Source of the DNA: Certhia americana
Taxonomy: Eukaryota > Chordata > Aves > Passeriformes > Certhiidae
Direction of reading: 5' to 3'
Length of the DNA stretch: 64,000 bases
NCBI GenBank assembly: GCA_018697195.1
Contig: JAGMWU010000035.1
Coordinates: 1 to 64,000, forward strand
Made by a program: the position numbers and the translations under genes. The notes beneath the pieces are model-generated. The model saw nothing but the letters and a program-made list of their open reading frames with translations, had not been told where the DNA came from and made no database searches. This document shows positions 36,601 to 49,500 of the stretch, piece after piece; position 1 is the stretch's first letter; each line of letters opens with the position of its first letter.

Positions 36601-39600
36601 GGTTTATGGCCTCTTTAGCATTTTATGCAATGTTTTATATCATTAGAACAATAAAACACTCATGATAAATTTATTCAAAATTATATTAATGCATTTTAGG
36701 GTATATTTATTTGCTAGAGTTCTATAGGACATGCAGCCTTTGACAGCAGACAAAGCAGTTTCAAAAATGGCAGTAGTATTGTGTGCTGAGGATGTTCTCT
36801 CAATATATGGGTCATCAGATAAGTAATAAAATATTTTTCACTAACGATGCAGTAATTGAAGGTACAGACAAAATTGTTTCATGTACAGTGAGACAGTCGT
36901 GTTTGTCTAACACTTGGATGCTTGAAGTTATTCATTAAGTTCGTTCCTTTTACTGAAGCAAGTACTTAACAGTCCAGTTTTGTACATCTAATTTACAGCT
37001 AGTGAGATATACGTGCATCCTGCTGTTTCATGTTTATGGGCTTTCTATCAGGACATCCTTTTTCTAATAATGATGAGTGTAAAGGCTTGAACCCTTCAAG
37101 TTTGTGTATTCATGTTGTGCGTATGCATTTGTGTGCCCATTTCTTCTGTGTTAGTGCCTGTCTTGTTCCTGCTCAATGCATATCTGCTAAGATTTGTTTT
37201 ATCCTGTCTCAGATCTTGATTTAGAAATGTATGGGTAATGCAAAGCACTCTTGACTTGAAGAACCATTTTTTCTGAATTTGCTCTCGTCCTCTACTACAT
37301 CTAAACCAGGATTTCAATATCTAAAATAATGTATTTTGGTCAGATAGCTGCTGGATTTTGTCCTTGTTTGTACAATGTACAAGCAAGTGATCAGTGCAAC
37401 TCCTTAGATCACTTATTGTTAATCAGTCTGCCTTTTAAGAATTCTTCTGGTGAATCTGTTGTGCTGATTCAGCTTCTTTCACTTAAAACCTCCCTTATGA
37501 AAAAATGATTCAAGAGGACTTGTCCAACAGCCATGCCCTGCCTGTGATATCACTGCCTGTTCTCAATTACCCAGCTTTGTCTCCAATTACGCTTTGTAAT
37601 TGCAGTATCTCTGTATTGGTCAGGCCTCATGAAGGTAAAAGGAAGGTTTAGATTGTGCTTTTCCACCTCAGGGTTATATGGAAAGCTGACATGATGCTGG
37701 TCATAGTTAATTCTCCATCTCAGTTCAGTTCTGTTACATTTGCCCACCTGTATAACAAAGTTAAATCCTGAGGTTAAAATGAGTGCTTCTTCTTGGTTTG
37801 GCAGGGAAGGGGTAGTGGAAGGAAAGGGGGTGCAAGAAGAATTATAGGAGTATGTGTAGCTTTCTTAAATTTTTTGAAAGCCTGTCTCAACCATTGGCAT
37901 AATAATAATGTAGAAAATGTAATGGCTTTAAAGGCCTCTTGATGGAGATGAACACAAAATCCAAGATTATTATTTCTTTTGTCTGGGATAAAGGCCAGGT
38001 CAGCCTTCAACAGTATTTTTTCCTTGAGAATAAGATGAATAAGAGCAATGAAGGCATTGTGAGTTTTTTGATTTTGTTAAAAACTAGCTGAGAAATTCAG
38101 TACAGTGGAGGGTTGTATGGCAGACAAATGAGAGCTGCAAAAAGCATTTGTTATATTGCATCCTCAAGCTTGAAAAATAACTTTGGAACAAAGACACTCC
38201 TGGATTTCATGTACAGTGGGCACATACCTGGGGAGAACAGCAGTGGCTGGTTCTGTGGAGAGCCTGGCACACACCTTCACTGTTCCATTGGAGAGTGCAA
38301 CATTGCATGGAGTCATACAAAACTGTGGCTGAAAGTGATGTTGAGAAATCCCTTAGTTCTGGCTTTAGCACCGACTTGGGTGGAAGAATTTGTTCAGAGA
38401 TTGCTTTGTTGCTTTATGCCTTAAAACATGAAGATGCTTGCTCACTAGGATTTTACTTTAGTGGCCTCCATTTATGTGATCCAGAGCAAAATGACCCCTG
38501 TAAGACAGGCAGAGCCGAAGGGGGTGTGTAGCAGCTCTTAAACCATCACAGTTTGCAACCCACTGCATTAGGCTGTCACCAATTTCAGATTGCTTTAATG
38601 TGCTGGATTGCAAACTATGGCAATTCAGGAGTTGCTACATTCAGCCATCCATGCAGCAGGCTCTGAGAGAATGGTGCTCCCAGTGACTCTCATGAAAATC
38701 AATGACAGAGGTACAGCCTAGCTTTCATTTCCTAGCTTACAAATTGTATGCAGAATTTGCATTTGAAGTGAAATTATTTTCATTCTAAGGAGGACCAACA
38801 CTGAATTCTTTAGGGGCACAAAGAGGAGGTCCAAGAGCTTAGCTGAAATTAATTTAGTTGGCTCATTGTGACCTTTGTAGCTAATTTTGTGCTGTAAACA
38901 TCTGCTCCCATCCAGTTGACATCAAATTTAGACCATACCCACTTCTGGCCTTACCTGGCACAGAGAGCATATCCACCAGTTAAGACTTGGGCAGCTATTT
39001 TGGGGAACTGGTGCCAAAAATGATTTGTTTAAATTGTTTGATGCCAATCTGATGCACTGTGTCAGGCCATTACATTGTTTAGCTGAGGCCTGATTCCACT
39101 GTGGATTGCATTTTGTGGCTTCTTGGTGTACCTTGGCCCAGCCAGTAAAAGCATCTTGGGAGACCCTGTAATCACCCGAGGTGAATGTGGAGAGAATTGG
39201 TGTTGAGCTCAAGGAAACAGCATCCCTAGATTGGTGAAAGAAGCATTTGAAAATCTACAATTTTCCATTACATACATTGTTTCAAAGGCAACTATCCTAA
39301 TTATACTCCAAAGCTTCTCTCACTTCTGCAGAAGCTTAGGCTCTTTATTTTCTCTCTGTTTCTCCAACCCCACTCTTGTAATTATGTCAGAAGCAGCCAC
39401 CCTTAATCCCTTCTGCACCAGTGAGTGGTCAGTTAATGGTATTTTCAAAGGTATTTTCCTGACTCACACAATAGTGTGGGCATGTGTTGGTTTGGTTTTT
39501 TTTTCCTAGAAAAATTAAATTTATTGTATCCTGAATATTTTTTGTAATACAGGAAAATATGTATGTGGATATATTTTTAAGGAAAAAAAACCTTCTGAGA

Positions 39601-40426
39601 GGTAATTTCATTCTGGTATTTTGCCTAACAGTAGTGAATTGTTGAAGAAAACCAGTATTGAGGCCAGTAGCTTGACACATTAAAAGAATCTGGCTTATAA
39701 CTTATTTCTACTGTGCAGGTGTTCGCAAACTGCAGTGGAAGTTGTGCCCTGCTGCCTTTTATGCCTCTACTGGTGACAGTGGCAGGACATCTTCACATCT
39801 TCTCTTAGTAATATGTAGAGTGTGGGGAGGACTTTCTGTAGTGATTGTTAGCTTGTGGTAGAGCTGTTAAGTAAATGGGGGAAAAAAAAGACAACCGTCT
39901 TAAAGTTGGCACTATAGAATTTTTTCTCACTGCAACTAAATGTGTTCAGACCTTCATGCATGTATTTATGAATGCAGGAATGATACAGGAATCAAAACAG
40001 AAAGCTTCACATCCAAAAAATAGGAACATGCAGAAGAAACAGGCTAATGGAGAAGGGGGAGTGGTATATGTAGACAAGAATGGGTAACCAATAGCTCAGG
40101 GGCCCATCACAACCCTTGACTTCACTTCTGTAGTTAGGTTAAATGATTTAAATATTTATGTGTCATGCCATATGTCAAGAAAAGCAGAAGTTACCCAGCC
40201 TGGGTTAGATAACCTCTGTGTTCAAATTCCTGGTCATACAGGAACTGTGTTTGGCTCTGGCTGTAGTAAAACCTGTGGAGAATTCAGACCAGTGGCAGGA
40301 AAGCTGCAGTGAGTTCCCTGGTGTTCTTTTTAACCAATGAAACTGATATCCTGAAGAAAATTGTTTGGTTTTTTTGAAAGGGTATTTTGGCAAGATAGAA
40401 TGTCATCCTTAATAGGAGGAAGGGCA
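33649..40426. other. Intergenic, nothing recognised
   Basis: This is about 6.8 kb of AT-rich sequence with no CR1, LTR or recognisable gene. A T-run lies at about 34220-34230. Open frames of up to ~110 codons (34694-35032, 38113-38424, 38928-39212) carry no known domain. Confidence 0.55.
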
Positions 40427-40816
40427 GAAAGGATTGGGATTGTTCAGCCTGGAGAAGTCTTTGGGGTGACCTAACTGTGGCCTTCTATAACCTGAAGGGA
40501 GCCTACAGGAAAGATGGGGAAGGACTTTTCACAAGGGCCTGGAGTGACAGGACGGTGGGGAAACTGAAAGACAAACTGAAAGAGAGCAAGTTTAGGTTAG
40601 ATATTAAGAAGAAATTCTTGACTGTGAGGATGGTGAGGCATGGGCACAGGTTGCCCAGAGAAACTGTAGATGCCCCATCCCTGGAAATGTGCAAGGTCAG
40701 GTTGGGTGGAGCTCTGAGCACCCTGGTCTAATGAATGACATCCCTACTCAGGCATATTGGGACTGGGTGATCTTTTAGGTTGCTTGCAACCCAAACCATT
40801 CTATGACTCTGTGATA
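40427..40816 (+). mobile_element. CR1 LINE fragment
   Basis: This is a plus-strand CR1 tail with a nearly intact C-terminal reverse-transcriptase frame at 40477-40731. It includes KGAYRKDGEGLFTRAWSD and PRETVDAPSLEM, and ends in a CCAAACCATTCTATGACTCTG-like tail. It is among the least degraded CR1 copies in the window but is truncated to about 390 bp. Confidence 0.95.
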
Positions 40817-41339
40817 ATTCTGACTAGCTCTTATCTCAGCCTAAATCTCATGGAAGTGTAGTAGACTTCCAGTGTACTTTCTTTCTGTTTAGTGCCAGAA
40901 GAGAGGAGATGTCCTGCAGTTTGATATGTGCAGAAGAAATGTTATCTGCTCAGTTTTTGAACTTGAGGGCATCAGAAGTCATCACAAACTCTTCATGGTT
41001 CTGTGAGCAAAAAATGCAATAGTTCCTCTGTGCAGTGGTAGTTTTTATGAGTGGGGATTGTGGCACTCTGACTGTGGGCACAACCTACTGCTAGTAGGAA
41101 GATCTTGGGCTTCTGAGGGACTCCCAAGAGTTACATGCTTGTTCATTTGAGCAGCTGTGTTCTACAGCTGGGAAGGAAATGTGTTGTAATTTTATTATTT
41201 TTTAAAATCCCTCTCCCAAACTTGAAACTTGATTGAATTTTAAAGATGTGTACGGTTTTTGTAGGGTGATGGGCATTTATGCCTTTGTATATCAGCTAAT
41301 GTAAACAAAAGAGATCCACACTGCTATTCCCTCCTTCCC

Positions 41340-42240
41340 TCTGTACTGCAGATGTTTGAGCTGCTGCTGCTGGTAAGTACTACAGGAGGCTGCTCAGCTT
41401 CGCTTTGCAGGCTGTTTTATCCCCTGATTCTCCAGGAGATACCGTGGCTGTGGCTGCAGATTAGATTTTTCTCTCCCTCCCCCTGCGAGACCTCTGTGTG
41501 CTTTGACGTCATGTGTGCTCCTTTCAGTTGCCATAGCAGCCCCATTCCCCAAGCTCTCTGCCTGTCTCCTCTGGTAGGTTCCACAATGGTACAGCCAGCA
41601 TCACGCTGCACAATGGTTTCCAGGCAGTGAAAGAGCGTGATTCAGCAAGCCACTCTTCCCCCCCCCCCCCCCCCTTTTATTTCATTATTATCAGACATTT
41701 TGCCTCCCCTTTTTCTGTTCTCTTCTACCCTCTCCCCCAGGCTTTCATTTAGTTCTTCAAAGGAAAACGGTGATTTACCTTGAAACCAAGTGCCCATCTT
41801 TTTTCTTTTTTTTTTTTCCCTTTTTCTTTTAATTTTTTTCCCCCTATTATTATAAATAGCCCTTTTTTTTTTTTTTTTTTTTTCCTCGGCACTGTTTGGA
41901 ATGTGATTTCAAAATACCACCTAAAGTCGCAGTTTGGGGAAAAGGTTTCTGGACGAGGAGAATAGCTCGCAAGCAAGGAATGGTAGGTGGCTGATGCTAA
42001 TATTCTTTGACTAACTGCTTTCGCAGGGTGGGGTGATGAATATTGATTGCTGCTTGAGGAAAGAAAAAAAAAAATTAAAGCAAGGGAGAGGGAGAGAGGT
42101 TAATGAAGTAAACTGCAAAGCGAAGCAAGAAGGCTGCACCTGTCCATTTTGTGGCCTGAGAAGCATCGTTTTCCAGAGAAGCATCATTCTCGCTCGGGTG
42201 TGTATGAGCTTTGATGTTTGGGTGCTGTAGGTGACCATGA
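41340..42240. promoter_or_regulatory. Candidate promoter/enhancer with CRE, RFX X-box and TATA box
   Basis: This 0.9-kb patch has many more CpGs than its flanks. It holds a full cAMP-response element TGACGTCA (41504-41511), then a near-consensus RFX X-box GTTGCCATAGCAGC (41527-41540) 15 bp away. TATAAATA lies at 41851-41858 on the plus strand, and a GATAAAAC-type element on the minus strand near 41412-41420. Strong splice-like signals are also present: a pyrimidine tract and CAG at 41349-41351 followed 21 nt later by GTAAGT (41373-41378). Together these suggest an unannotated promoter or a strong enhancer. The direction of any transcript is unresolved. Confidence 0.45.
41655..41884. repeat. 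Long pyrimidine-biased tract (poly-C, poly-T)
   Basis: A run of about 17 C near 41658-41674 is followed by some 200 bp rich in T and C, ending in a run of about 20 T at 41864-41883. It is interrupted by the TATAAATA at 41851. The complementary strand is almost all purine. Such tracts can form unusual structures and often sit near promoters. Confidence 0.9.
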
Positions 42241-42527
42241 GAGCAGGGCAGGGGCACACTGTGGATAGGAGTGTGGTGGTGCTTTACCAGCTGGCTCATG
42301 TAAACAGTGGGGTTTTACTCAGCCTCATCACCTCTAACGCTGCCTGGGGGCTTCGGGGGAAAGGAGGGGTCTTGGCTTGCAGTTCAGTAGAAAAATGAGG
42401 GTGTTATGGGGGTTATATGGTCTGTAGATAGCCATATAAAATTCAAATGTGGAAAAATAAAGAGAGGACAAGGAGCTGGAAGATTCAGAGGACAGAAGAC
42501 TTGGCCTTTTGCAGAATGATTGAATGC

Positions 42528-42544
42528 CAAAAAAAAAAAAAAAA
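42528..42544. repeat. Poly-A tract
   Basis: An A run of about 16 in AT-rich sequence, without a recognisable retroposon body. Confidence 0.85.
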
Positions 42545-43114
42545 GTATATGTGGAAGTGTTTGACAGATCTTTTTGGATGTGGGGGTGGGGGTTGTTTTT
42601 AAGAAAGTAGCATTTAATCATCACTCTTCCACGTTACTTGGATTCAAGTGAACAGCTCAGCTCACTGGTTTTTACAGAACCACAAGAGCTTTTAGGAGAA
42701 ATGTTTACAGCAAGCTACGGGCCAGTTATTTTGCAAAAAGAGAATTAACAATCTGTAAATGCTGCAGTGAAATCAATGTTGCTTTGCAGGGAAATCCTCT
42801 GGCAGAAAAAGCTACTGCTACAGGGAGAAATGCTGGGTTGTGTTTTTTTTACATCAGAGGGACATTATTAGGAAAAATAGAAATTTACCTTGGATAATGA
42901 AGTGTTACAGCATTGTTTAATAAGCAGGCTCCCAGTGAACCATGATGGACATGTTTCACACCATTCATGTGCTGGGGGATTGTCAGCTTGTTTACATGGG
43001 TTCCTTTTGCTGCATAGCTTCCTGATATCCTCAGTGCAACTTTCCCCTCCTCTGATATGTTCACTGTAAGTTTTGCCAGAGGCTTCTGCAGGGGCAAACC
43101 GACACTATGTGAAA

Positions 43115-43175
43115 ATGCAAATTTTGAGGGAAATTATGTCAGGGAGTAGAAATTTATTAGGAGGAAAATGCAAAT
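43115..43175. promoter_or_regulatory. Pair of perfect octamer motifs
   Basis: ATGCAAAT occurs at 43115-43122 and at 43168-43175, in the same orientation and 53 bp apart. Both are perfect POU/OCT binding consensus sites. Whether they are used is unknown. Confidence 0.3.
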
Positions 43176-43471
43176 AAATATATTGTAAGTGATCATAGGA
43201 GTCTGGAATCAGCTTGGTGGAGGACACAGAGGTTGTCCTGCAAGCTCAGCTTCAGAAAAAGAGAAGGGTTAATGTAGAATGGGCTGCTGTAGGTATGGCA
43301 CAGGGCTGTTTGTCTTTGCTCACATGTAACTTATCTTTGGTCCCCATGCCTTGGGGAAAATGGGATGCACCAAACCATCACTATTTTAACCTTCTCTCAG
43401 TACATTGCCATGTAATCACTGGTCAGGAACACTGGAGCAGTATTTCCTTCTGTGGTCCTCTGGCTGTCTGG

Positions 43472-43591
43472 TCTCTTCCTGCCAGGAATGGTGGCATAGG
43501 AATACCTTTTCAGTTGGCTCAGCTAATGACTTTGTCTTACAGGGATGCAGATGTGAACGACAAAGATGATTTGACCTCAGCCATTAAACAA
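43472..43591 (+). pseudogene. Possible remnant of a reverse-transcriptase element
   Basis: A 40-codon open segment encodes SLPARNGGIGIP, then a spaced Y-x-D-A pattern and DLTSAIKQ. It resembles the block L-P-x-R-x-G-G-L-G-I, followed about 25 residues later by L-x-x-x-I-x-x-Q, that I know from polymerase-like ORFs of several retroelements in fish, cnidarians and others. The frame is open from 43214 to 43636 but the rest does not look like any domain. This may be a fossil of an element otherwise rare in birds, or chance. Confidence 0.3.
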
Positions 43592-44590
43592 TATTCTTTT
43601 TCCCCGACTCTCAATAAACTGCAGTCTTGCTCATAGCTCTTTCCTGCTCTTTCAGAGTATGCATAATTTTTACAGGGTCCTGCTGTAATTATGGTTTTGT
43701 TGAGGAGTATTAGGATTACAAGGATGTTCCTAAATAGGATAAGGACTGAAATCACTTACCATGAAAAGTAAGTTAGCTTCAGCTGCCTGTCTGCCTGCTT
43801 GGAAAATGTCCTTCTCATTGTTAAAAAGCGCCTTCAGTGCACACATATGTTTCTATGAGCAGACCACAGGGATGAGTGTTTTTCTTGTAGGTTTGGGGTT
43901 TATTTTCCTGCTGTCAGTGGCTGGCATGTTTGCAGCTGTTTTTTAGCGATTTAACAGTACTGGATCAATATACCTTCAAACAGTGTTACAGTACCAAATC
44001 TGGCTTGGGAAAGCAAAGAGCGAGTTGTCAAAATTTCACTGCCACGGCATTAGAGAAAGTTTTAAAGTTCACTGGTATTTTACAGTTCATTGCAAAATAT
44101 ATCCAATTCAAGGGAGAGCTAAAGCAGGCCCAAAGCAGGATGGTTTTAGCATTGCTTTTGCAGACGATATCATAATTTTCTTGAGACTTGTAAGAGAGAA
44201 AAGCTGCATTTAGGGAAAGGCCTTCAGCTTTAAAACTGGCAATCTCTTAAACTGTTGTTCAGTAGATGCTACCTAGTTCCTTGGGCAATTCCAAATTACA
44301 GAAAATATCACCAGCCTGGTGATAAATTTTCAGATCCAAGTAATTTTTTTTTTTTTTTTTATCGCAAGCATTCTATACCCGTAGCCCCTGCCATTCCACT
44401 GATTACATTTTGAGATTATAATAATAGCACTACTAGAAATTATGTCCTGAAAGGCTAGTGATTGCAGAATCACCACAGTTGCTGCTCTGTTATGTCATTA
44501 GGAGTAAAGGAGAGAGTCTTAATTGGACTACAGTGCTAAATATGTATATGTAAATTCTGGCCTTCAGTGCTCATATGCTTTTGGTTCTTG

Positions 44591-44636
44591 CACACTTACT
44601 GTTCCTTTTCTATGATTCTTTCACACACTTACTGTT
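44591..44636. repeat. Direct repeat CACACTTACTGTT, period 33
   Basis: CACACTTACTGTT occurs at 44591-44603 and identically at 44624-44636. It is a small local duplication with no associated gene. Confidence 0.85.
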
Positions 44637-46395
44637 TTGAGGGCTACTTGCAAGGAAAATGAACCCTCATGAAAGGACCATCAGTGATTACAGTAGAAAT
44701 CAAAAACATTATAGGGGATATAATGGAATTTCCTGGTCCCCTGTCCACTGTTTTATGAAAGCTACACAGCTGTCCTTGAGCTGCTCTACTGTGTTTTAGC
44801 CTGATAGCTGTAGCTTTGTTAGCAAGCTTTAGAATCAGTCTTGGCTAGTTGTTAGAAGAGACAGGCAGAAAATTCAAGTCCCAAAACTTTCCAGTCTTAC
44901 TGTTTTTTTATAGCGTGAGATTTTTGGTGGAAGTTTCTGTGTATGAACTCACTAGTGGTGGTGGTACGTTCTCAGTTTCATTTCTACACAACAGATGTGA
45001 ATTCCTGAGCTTTAGGGTACCCTAGGATCTTCTTGACTATGCCTGGAGCACAGGGCAGTGTCTTTTTGCAACAAGAAAAAGGAAAAGCAACTCTTGTGCT
45101 TTTAGGCAGGTTCTGGGCTTTTCTCCTGTCTAAGAAAAAGACCATGTTGATGATCCTGTGGGTGCAGCCCCTTGCTCACATCACAGCAGTGACATGGGAA
45201 ATCTGGGGTGTGCTAGGACCCAATCTAACATGAATCTTTGGGTATGTTGGACTCTCTCAGGACTTTTGTGAGGTAATAACCAGTAAAAGCTGGAGGTCCA
45301 GAAGAGCCTTCCAGTCAAGTCAATAGCTGCTTGACTGAGTTTCAGGATTCTACATTAAGAGTTCAATCACCCAGCAAATTAGGAACTGTGATTTGAGGGT
45401 GCGATTTCAGGCACCTGAGTTGGGCCCTTTTTTGTTAAGTAGTTGTTCTCTCATGAGGATCTTTCATTTTCTGCTCTTAGTACAAAACTTTAGTTCTCTT
45501 CTGAGACACTTGAAAGCGTGTTAGGATACAGGGGTAGGACAGTGTTGCTCAAACCTTATACTTAATAGTAATCCCTTAGTTTTGTTCAGTGCTTAGGTAC
45601 CAGAACACCATGTTTGATTGTTCCTTCTCATATTCACTATCTTAATACCACAGCAATTGCTTTTCCTACAGTTCCTGAGTTTCTTGGCTGCATGTGCTTT
45701 GTCAGTTGAATTTTTTTGTTACATACCTTGTTATTTGTTTTTAAGAGGGTGCTAATTTGATAAACAGCAGTAATTCACAGGCCTTTCCTGATGCCTACAT
45801 GTATCCATATCACACAGTTTTTAAAGCTGTTAATAATGTCATGAGTCAAATTTAATTTCCATCCGCAGGTATTGGTGACAGGTGACTGTGTCCATATCTC
45901 AACTTGTTATAGGTAAAGTTTCTGCTCTTCCTTATTCCAAAGAAAAATTTGAAGATCTGGCCTGAGAAAGATAGATAGTATAAAAAGAAAAAAAAATTAT
46001 TTTGAATCAGTTTTATAATTTTTTTTAGTGCCATCTGTTTCAATTTGAACAATCTTGAGCATGTGCTCTTGAGCACTAAGGCCTTGATGGTTTTTTTCCC
46101 TATTTTTTGCTGGTGGGGAAATAACTGTGACACAGTTCTCCCACTTAAACAGCACTCCATTCTACATTATTTTATGTCTCCTGCCTTTCTCCTTTGTGTG
46201 GAAGAAAGGAAATTTATTGTACAGATACTGCCTGAACGGGATGCATTATGGTATTATCAGAGGAAAATCTAAAGTCTTTGTTATATGATGTGCAGATATT
46301 GATATTCCAGGTTAGTTTAGTTTTCTGAAATTTTCTGTGTCAATCAGACTTGAAAAATAAACCCCAAATATTTCTTTCTCTTTTTTTGTGCTTAG

Positions 46396-46517
46396 GGCTA
46401 GTATTAGAAACCTGTACCAACAGCAGGCCAGACTCAAATATCAGCTATGGCAACCCATGCATGAAGTTGATGCCTTTGAACTATTTCCTATAGATGAGAG
46501 ACATAGCACATGCTGTG
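46396..46517 (+). other. Candidate unannotated exon, plus strand
   Basis: A long pyrimidine tract and TTAG acceptor (46371-46395) precede 122 nt that stay open for 40 codons and end in a strong GTGAGT donor at 46518-46523. The peptide includes RNLYQQQARLKYQLWQPMHE and ends FPIDERHSTCC. I do not recognise it. Phases would be 2 in and 1 out. I could not find convincing partner exons, and joining it to the ATG-bearing 21-nt segment at 41352-41372 would put a stop in frame. It may be an exon of a noncoding transcript or chance. Confidence 0.3.
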
Positions 46518-46559
46518 GTGAGTCAACAATGTATTGTGTTATTAAATCATACTTCTTGG

Positions 46560-46574
46560 AAAAAAAAAAAAAAA
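46560..46574. repeat. Poly-A tract
   Basis: Fifteen A follow the candidate exon by about 40 bp. A T-rich run follows at about 46627-46655. Confidence 0.85.
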
Positions 46575-49500
46575 GGGACAAAAAAACCCAAATGCCAAAA
46601 GATGCTTAATGCCAAAGTGCATGCTGATTTTTTTTTTCTTCTTTTTTTTTTTTTTCTGAGGGGGGAGGCAGGGAAAATTAAAGTTACAACTTGTAGTAAT
46701 TTTTAGTACACATTAACATAATGCTGTCATCTTATAATGAGTTTTCCAAGTGTGAATTTCTGCATTGCACAGTTATCAGATCTAGCACATTCAGAATGTG
46801 GTTTCAGAGGAAGTGTTAATATAGAAAAATAATTTTAAAAAAGACCCTACACATAGAAGTTTTGAGCACTATATAAAATGGCAAAGTCTATTTCACTCTG
46901 CAAAATCCAGAATTTCGGACCAATTTTTGTAACTAATGTTTTCCATCTCTTGGATTTGGTGTGGAGAGAGAGGAGAGTTTGTTTTGTTTCTCTTTGAGAT
47001 GACTGAACAAGACTGGGGGGTGTCGTCCCAGATTTTTTTAACATATATCTCTTTATCCTTGGACAGGCAAATGGTGAGAACAGTGATGGAAATCAAGTAG
47101 TCTTTTTAAAAATACTTTGTAGCTTTAACTGTCTTAAGTCTGCTAATAATTTCAATGCGTATTTCATGCATAATAAATCATTTTGGTTCTGATAATTTCT
47201 TTAGGATGGTTTTGGTGTACCTTTGGGAGATGAGAAATCGTTTTCAGATTTCTCATGTAATCCCAATAGAATTGTTGTCAAAAATTGTAACTGTTACTTC
47301 AATAAGGTGTAGCTCCAAGTCACTGAAATGTTTTTGTAGTGAGATATCCCTACAAAATATCACCAGTTTAAAAACTAGCTGGATGTTAAAGACTTCTTGC
47401 ATTATTCTAAGTCAATTATACAGTAGCTCTATCATGTGATTTTGCTGCTATTACCTTGAAGAGAACAATTAGGTCATAAAAGTGTCTGCTGTGTGTATTA
47501 GTGTGTAACTGTAAATTCACCTGGTACAAGAAGTCTAGAAGCTTCAATTGCTTTTGGAAAGTTAGTATGTGAGAAGTGTCTGCTGTTACTTGTAGATGTG
47601 GCACGTGGGTAGCATTAAGGGTGATGAAATGAACACTCTGGTGGCATTTTCATCCTTGATGAAGCTGATGAAAAAAATTAGACAGGTGTCAGTTAAATCT
47701 ATTTGACTGCTTTGAAGTGAGATGAGTAGCAGAAAACACTGCTAGTGCCTACTAGAGTGACACTGAGAGAATTTGTGTTCTGTTGGAATACAGAGGATTT
47801 CCCAAGGGGAGGAGACAAACACTGGACATGGACAGTGATTTGTGGCATGAGGAGCCACAGTCTGAATACTCACATCCTTGACTTGTGGACTTCCAGTGGA
47901 AGCAGTAAATTTATGCAGAATTTAATAACCTCCCTTTTTTACTACTATGATGTTTTTAACTTCTTATGGTTTTTAGGGCCTGTTGTCCTAAGGTAATTCT
48001 AGTTAACAAGATAGCCTTCATCTTGGATTAATGTCTGGGCTTTCAAAACTGTGACACTGAGCCTTTAGTATATGAATGGGTCTGGGTGACTTTTGAATTT
48101 ACAATGAAGCCTGAAACGATACTTTTTAAAATTAAATTTTTTGTTAATTTAAAAAAAAAAAATGTAATTCTGCTTTAATTCTGTGTTTAGGGCATACAGA
48201 TAACCTGCTGGTTGTAGATAATGAGAACTTTAAATAAGCTGGCAACAGCAAAGTATGTATGATTTAGGGTAGTTGATGGAGTGGTGCAAATAAAAGATTT
48301 TGTTAACATGTCCATGATGAATGGTTGCTAAGCAGATGTTTTATGAAATTTTTATGGTGTTTTGTACATGTTAATGCAATTAGTTGATAATCAAGGCAGC
48401 TCAGTTCCTCTCACCAATAACATTATTAAAATTGCTGTGTAAGTAGAAATCCTATTCTTGAGAAGCTGGCTGATGATAATCCCCACTCCTGGTGATTTTG
48501 CACTTAATAGTATATGTAGTGCTAATTTTGGAACACCGTAGTACTGCTGTCTACAAGCAGTGTGACTTGATCATTTGTCCCCCTAGGTCAGCAAGAAATC
48601 TTTATGTTAATGTTGCAGCTATTGATATTTGCTGTGTGGTATTTCAAGTATTTACCAATGGCCCTGTTCAGGTTACCTTCCAAGTTCAGTGCACATCTAA
48701 GTCACCTCCTCCAGCTCTGTCCTTCCCAATCTAGATTTTAGGGTGGGTTATCAGTGCAAATGCCAGGTTTTCAGAAACAGCATGTGAAATGTGTCAAAAG
48801 AACTCAGAGATGTCATAGGGAGAGAGAGTTGCTTGAGAAGTTTCCTCCTAGATGACAGAGCATTAATAGGCAAAATTAGTTAAATACATTTAAGAGAAAT
48901 TAAGGACTGTAAGGTCTTGTTGTGAGGCTAAAGCTCCACAAAAATAAATCTGTAGATGTCTTCAAGCATTTAATACAATCCCTTAGCATGGATTTAAAGC
49001 TTTGTCTGTATAGGAATTACGCACTTCTTTAAATGTGTGTGTAGCAAATGCAATTTGAAATCTGGGGCTTACGCTCTCTGTGTGGGCTCTCTACATTTAA
49101 TACTGCTCATTAAGGCAGACAGTTTGATCATACAGCTTTATTTGGCATCCAGCAATTTCTGTTTATTAAAACACAAACTTTGCAACTGTAGAAATTGTAT
49201 GTGAAATTAGAAACCACATTTAAAAATTAGCATGTAAGTAGTGAAGTTGAATTAACTGTCAAAATCTTTTTAAAATGGTCAGGAAAAGTAGCCGTTTGGA
49301 GAACAAAAGTACCTATCAATATTCATCACAGAAAAGAACAAGCAAGAAAAAATCTTGGGATGTTCTGTTTAACAAAAAATGTTATAATGTTAGTGCCATG
49401 GACAGTGACATTTTTTAAAGCTGAGTTAGTAATTTTGTTAGAAATCATGTGAGAGGAAGGCTTTGATGCAGAGAAGCAAAGTACCTGGGATAGAGGAATT

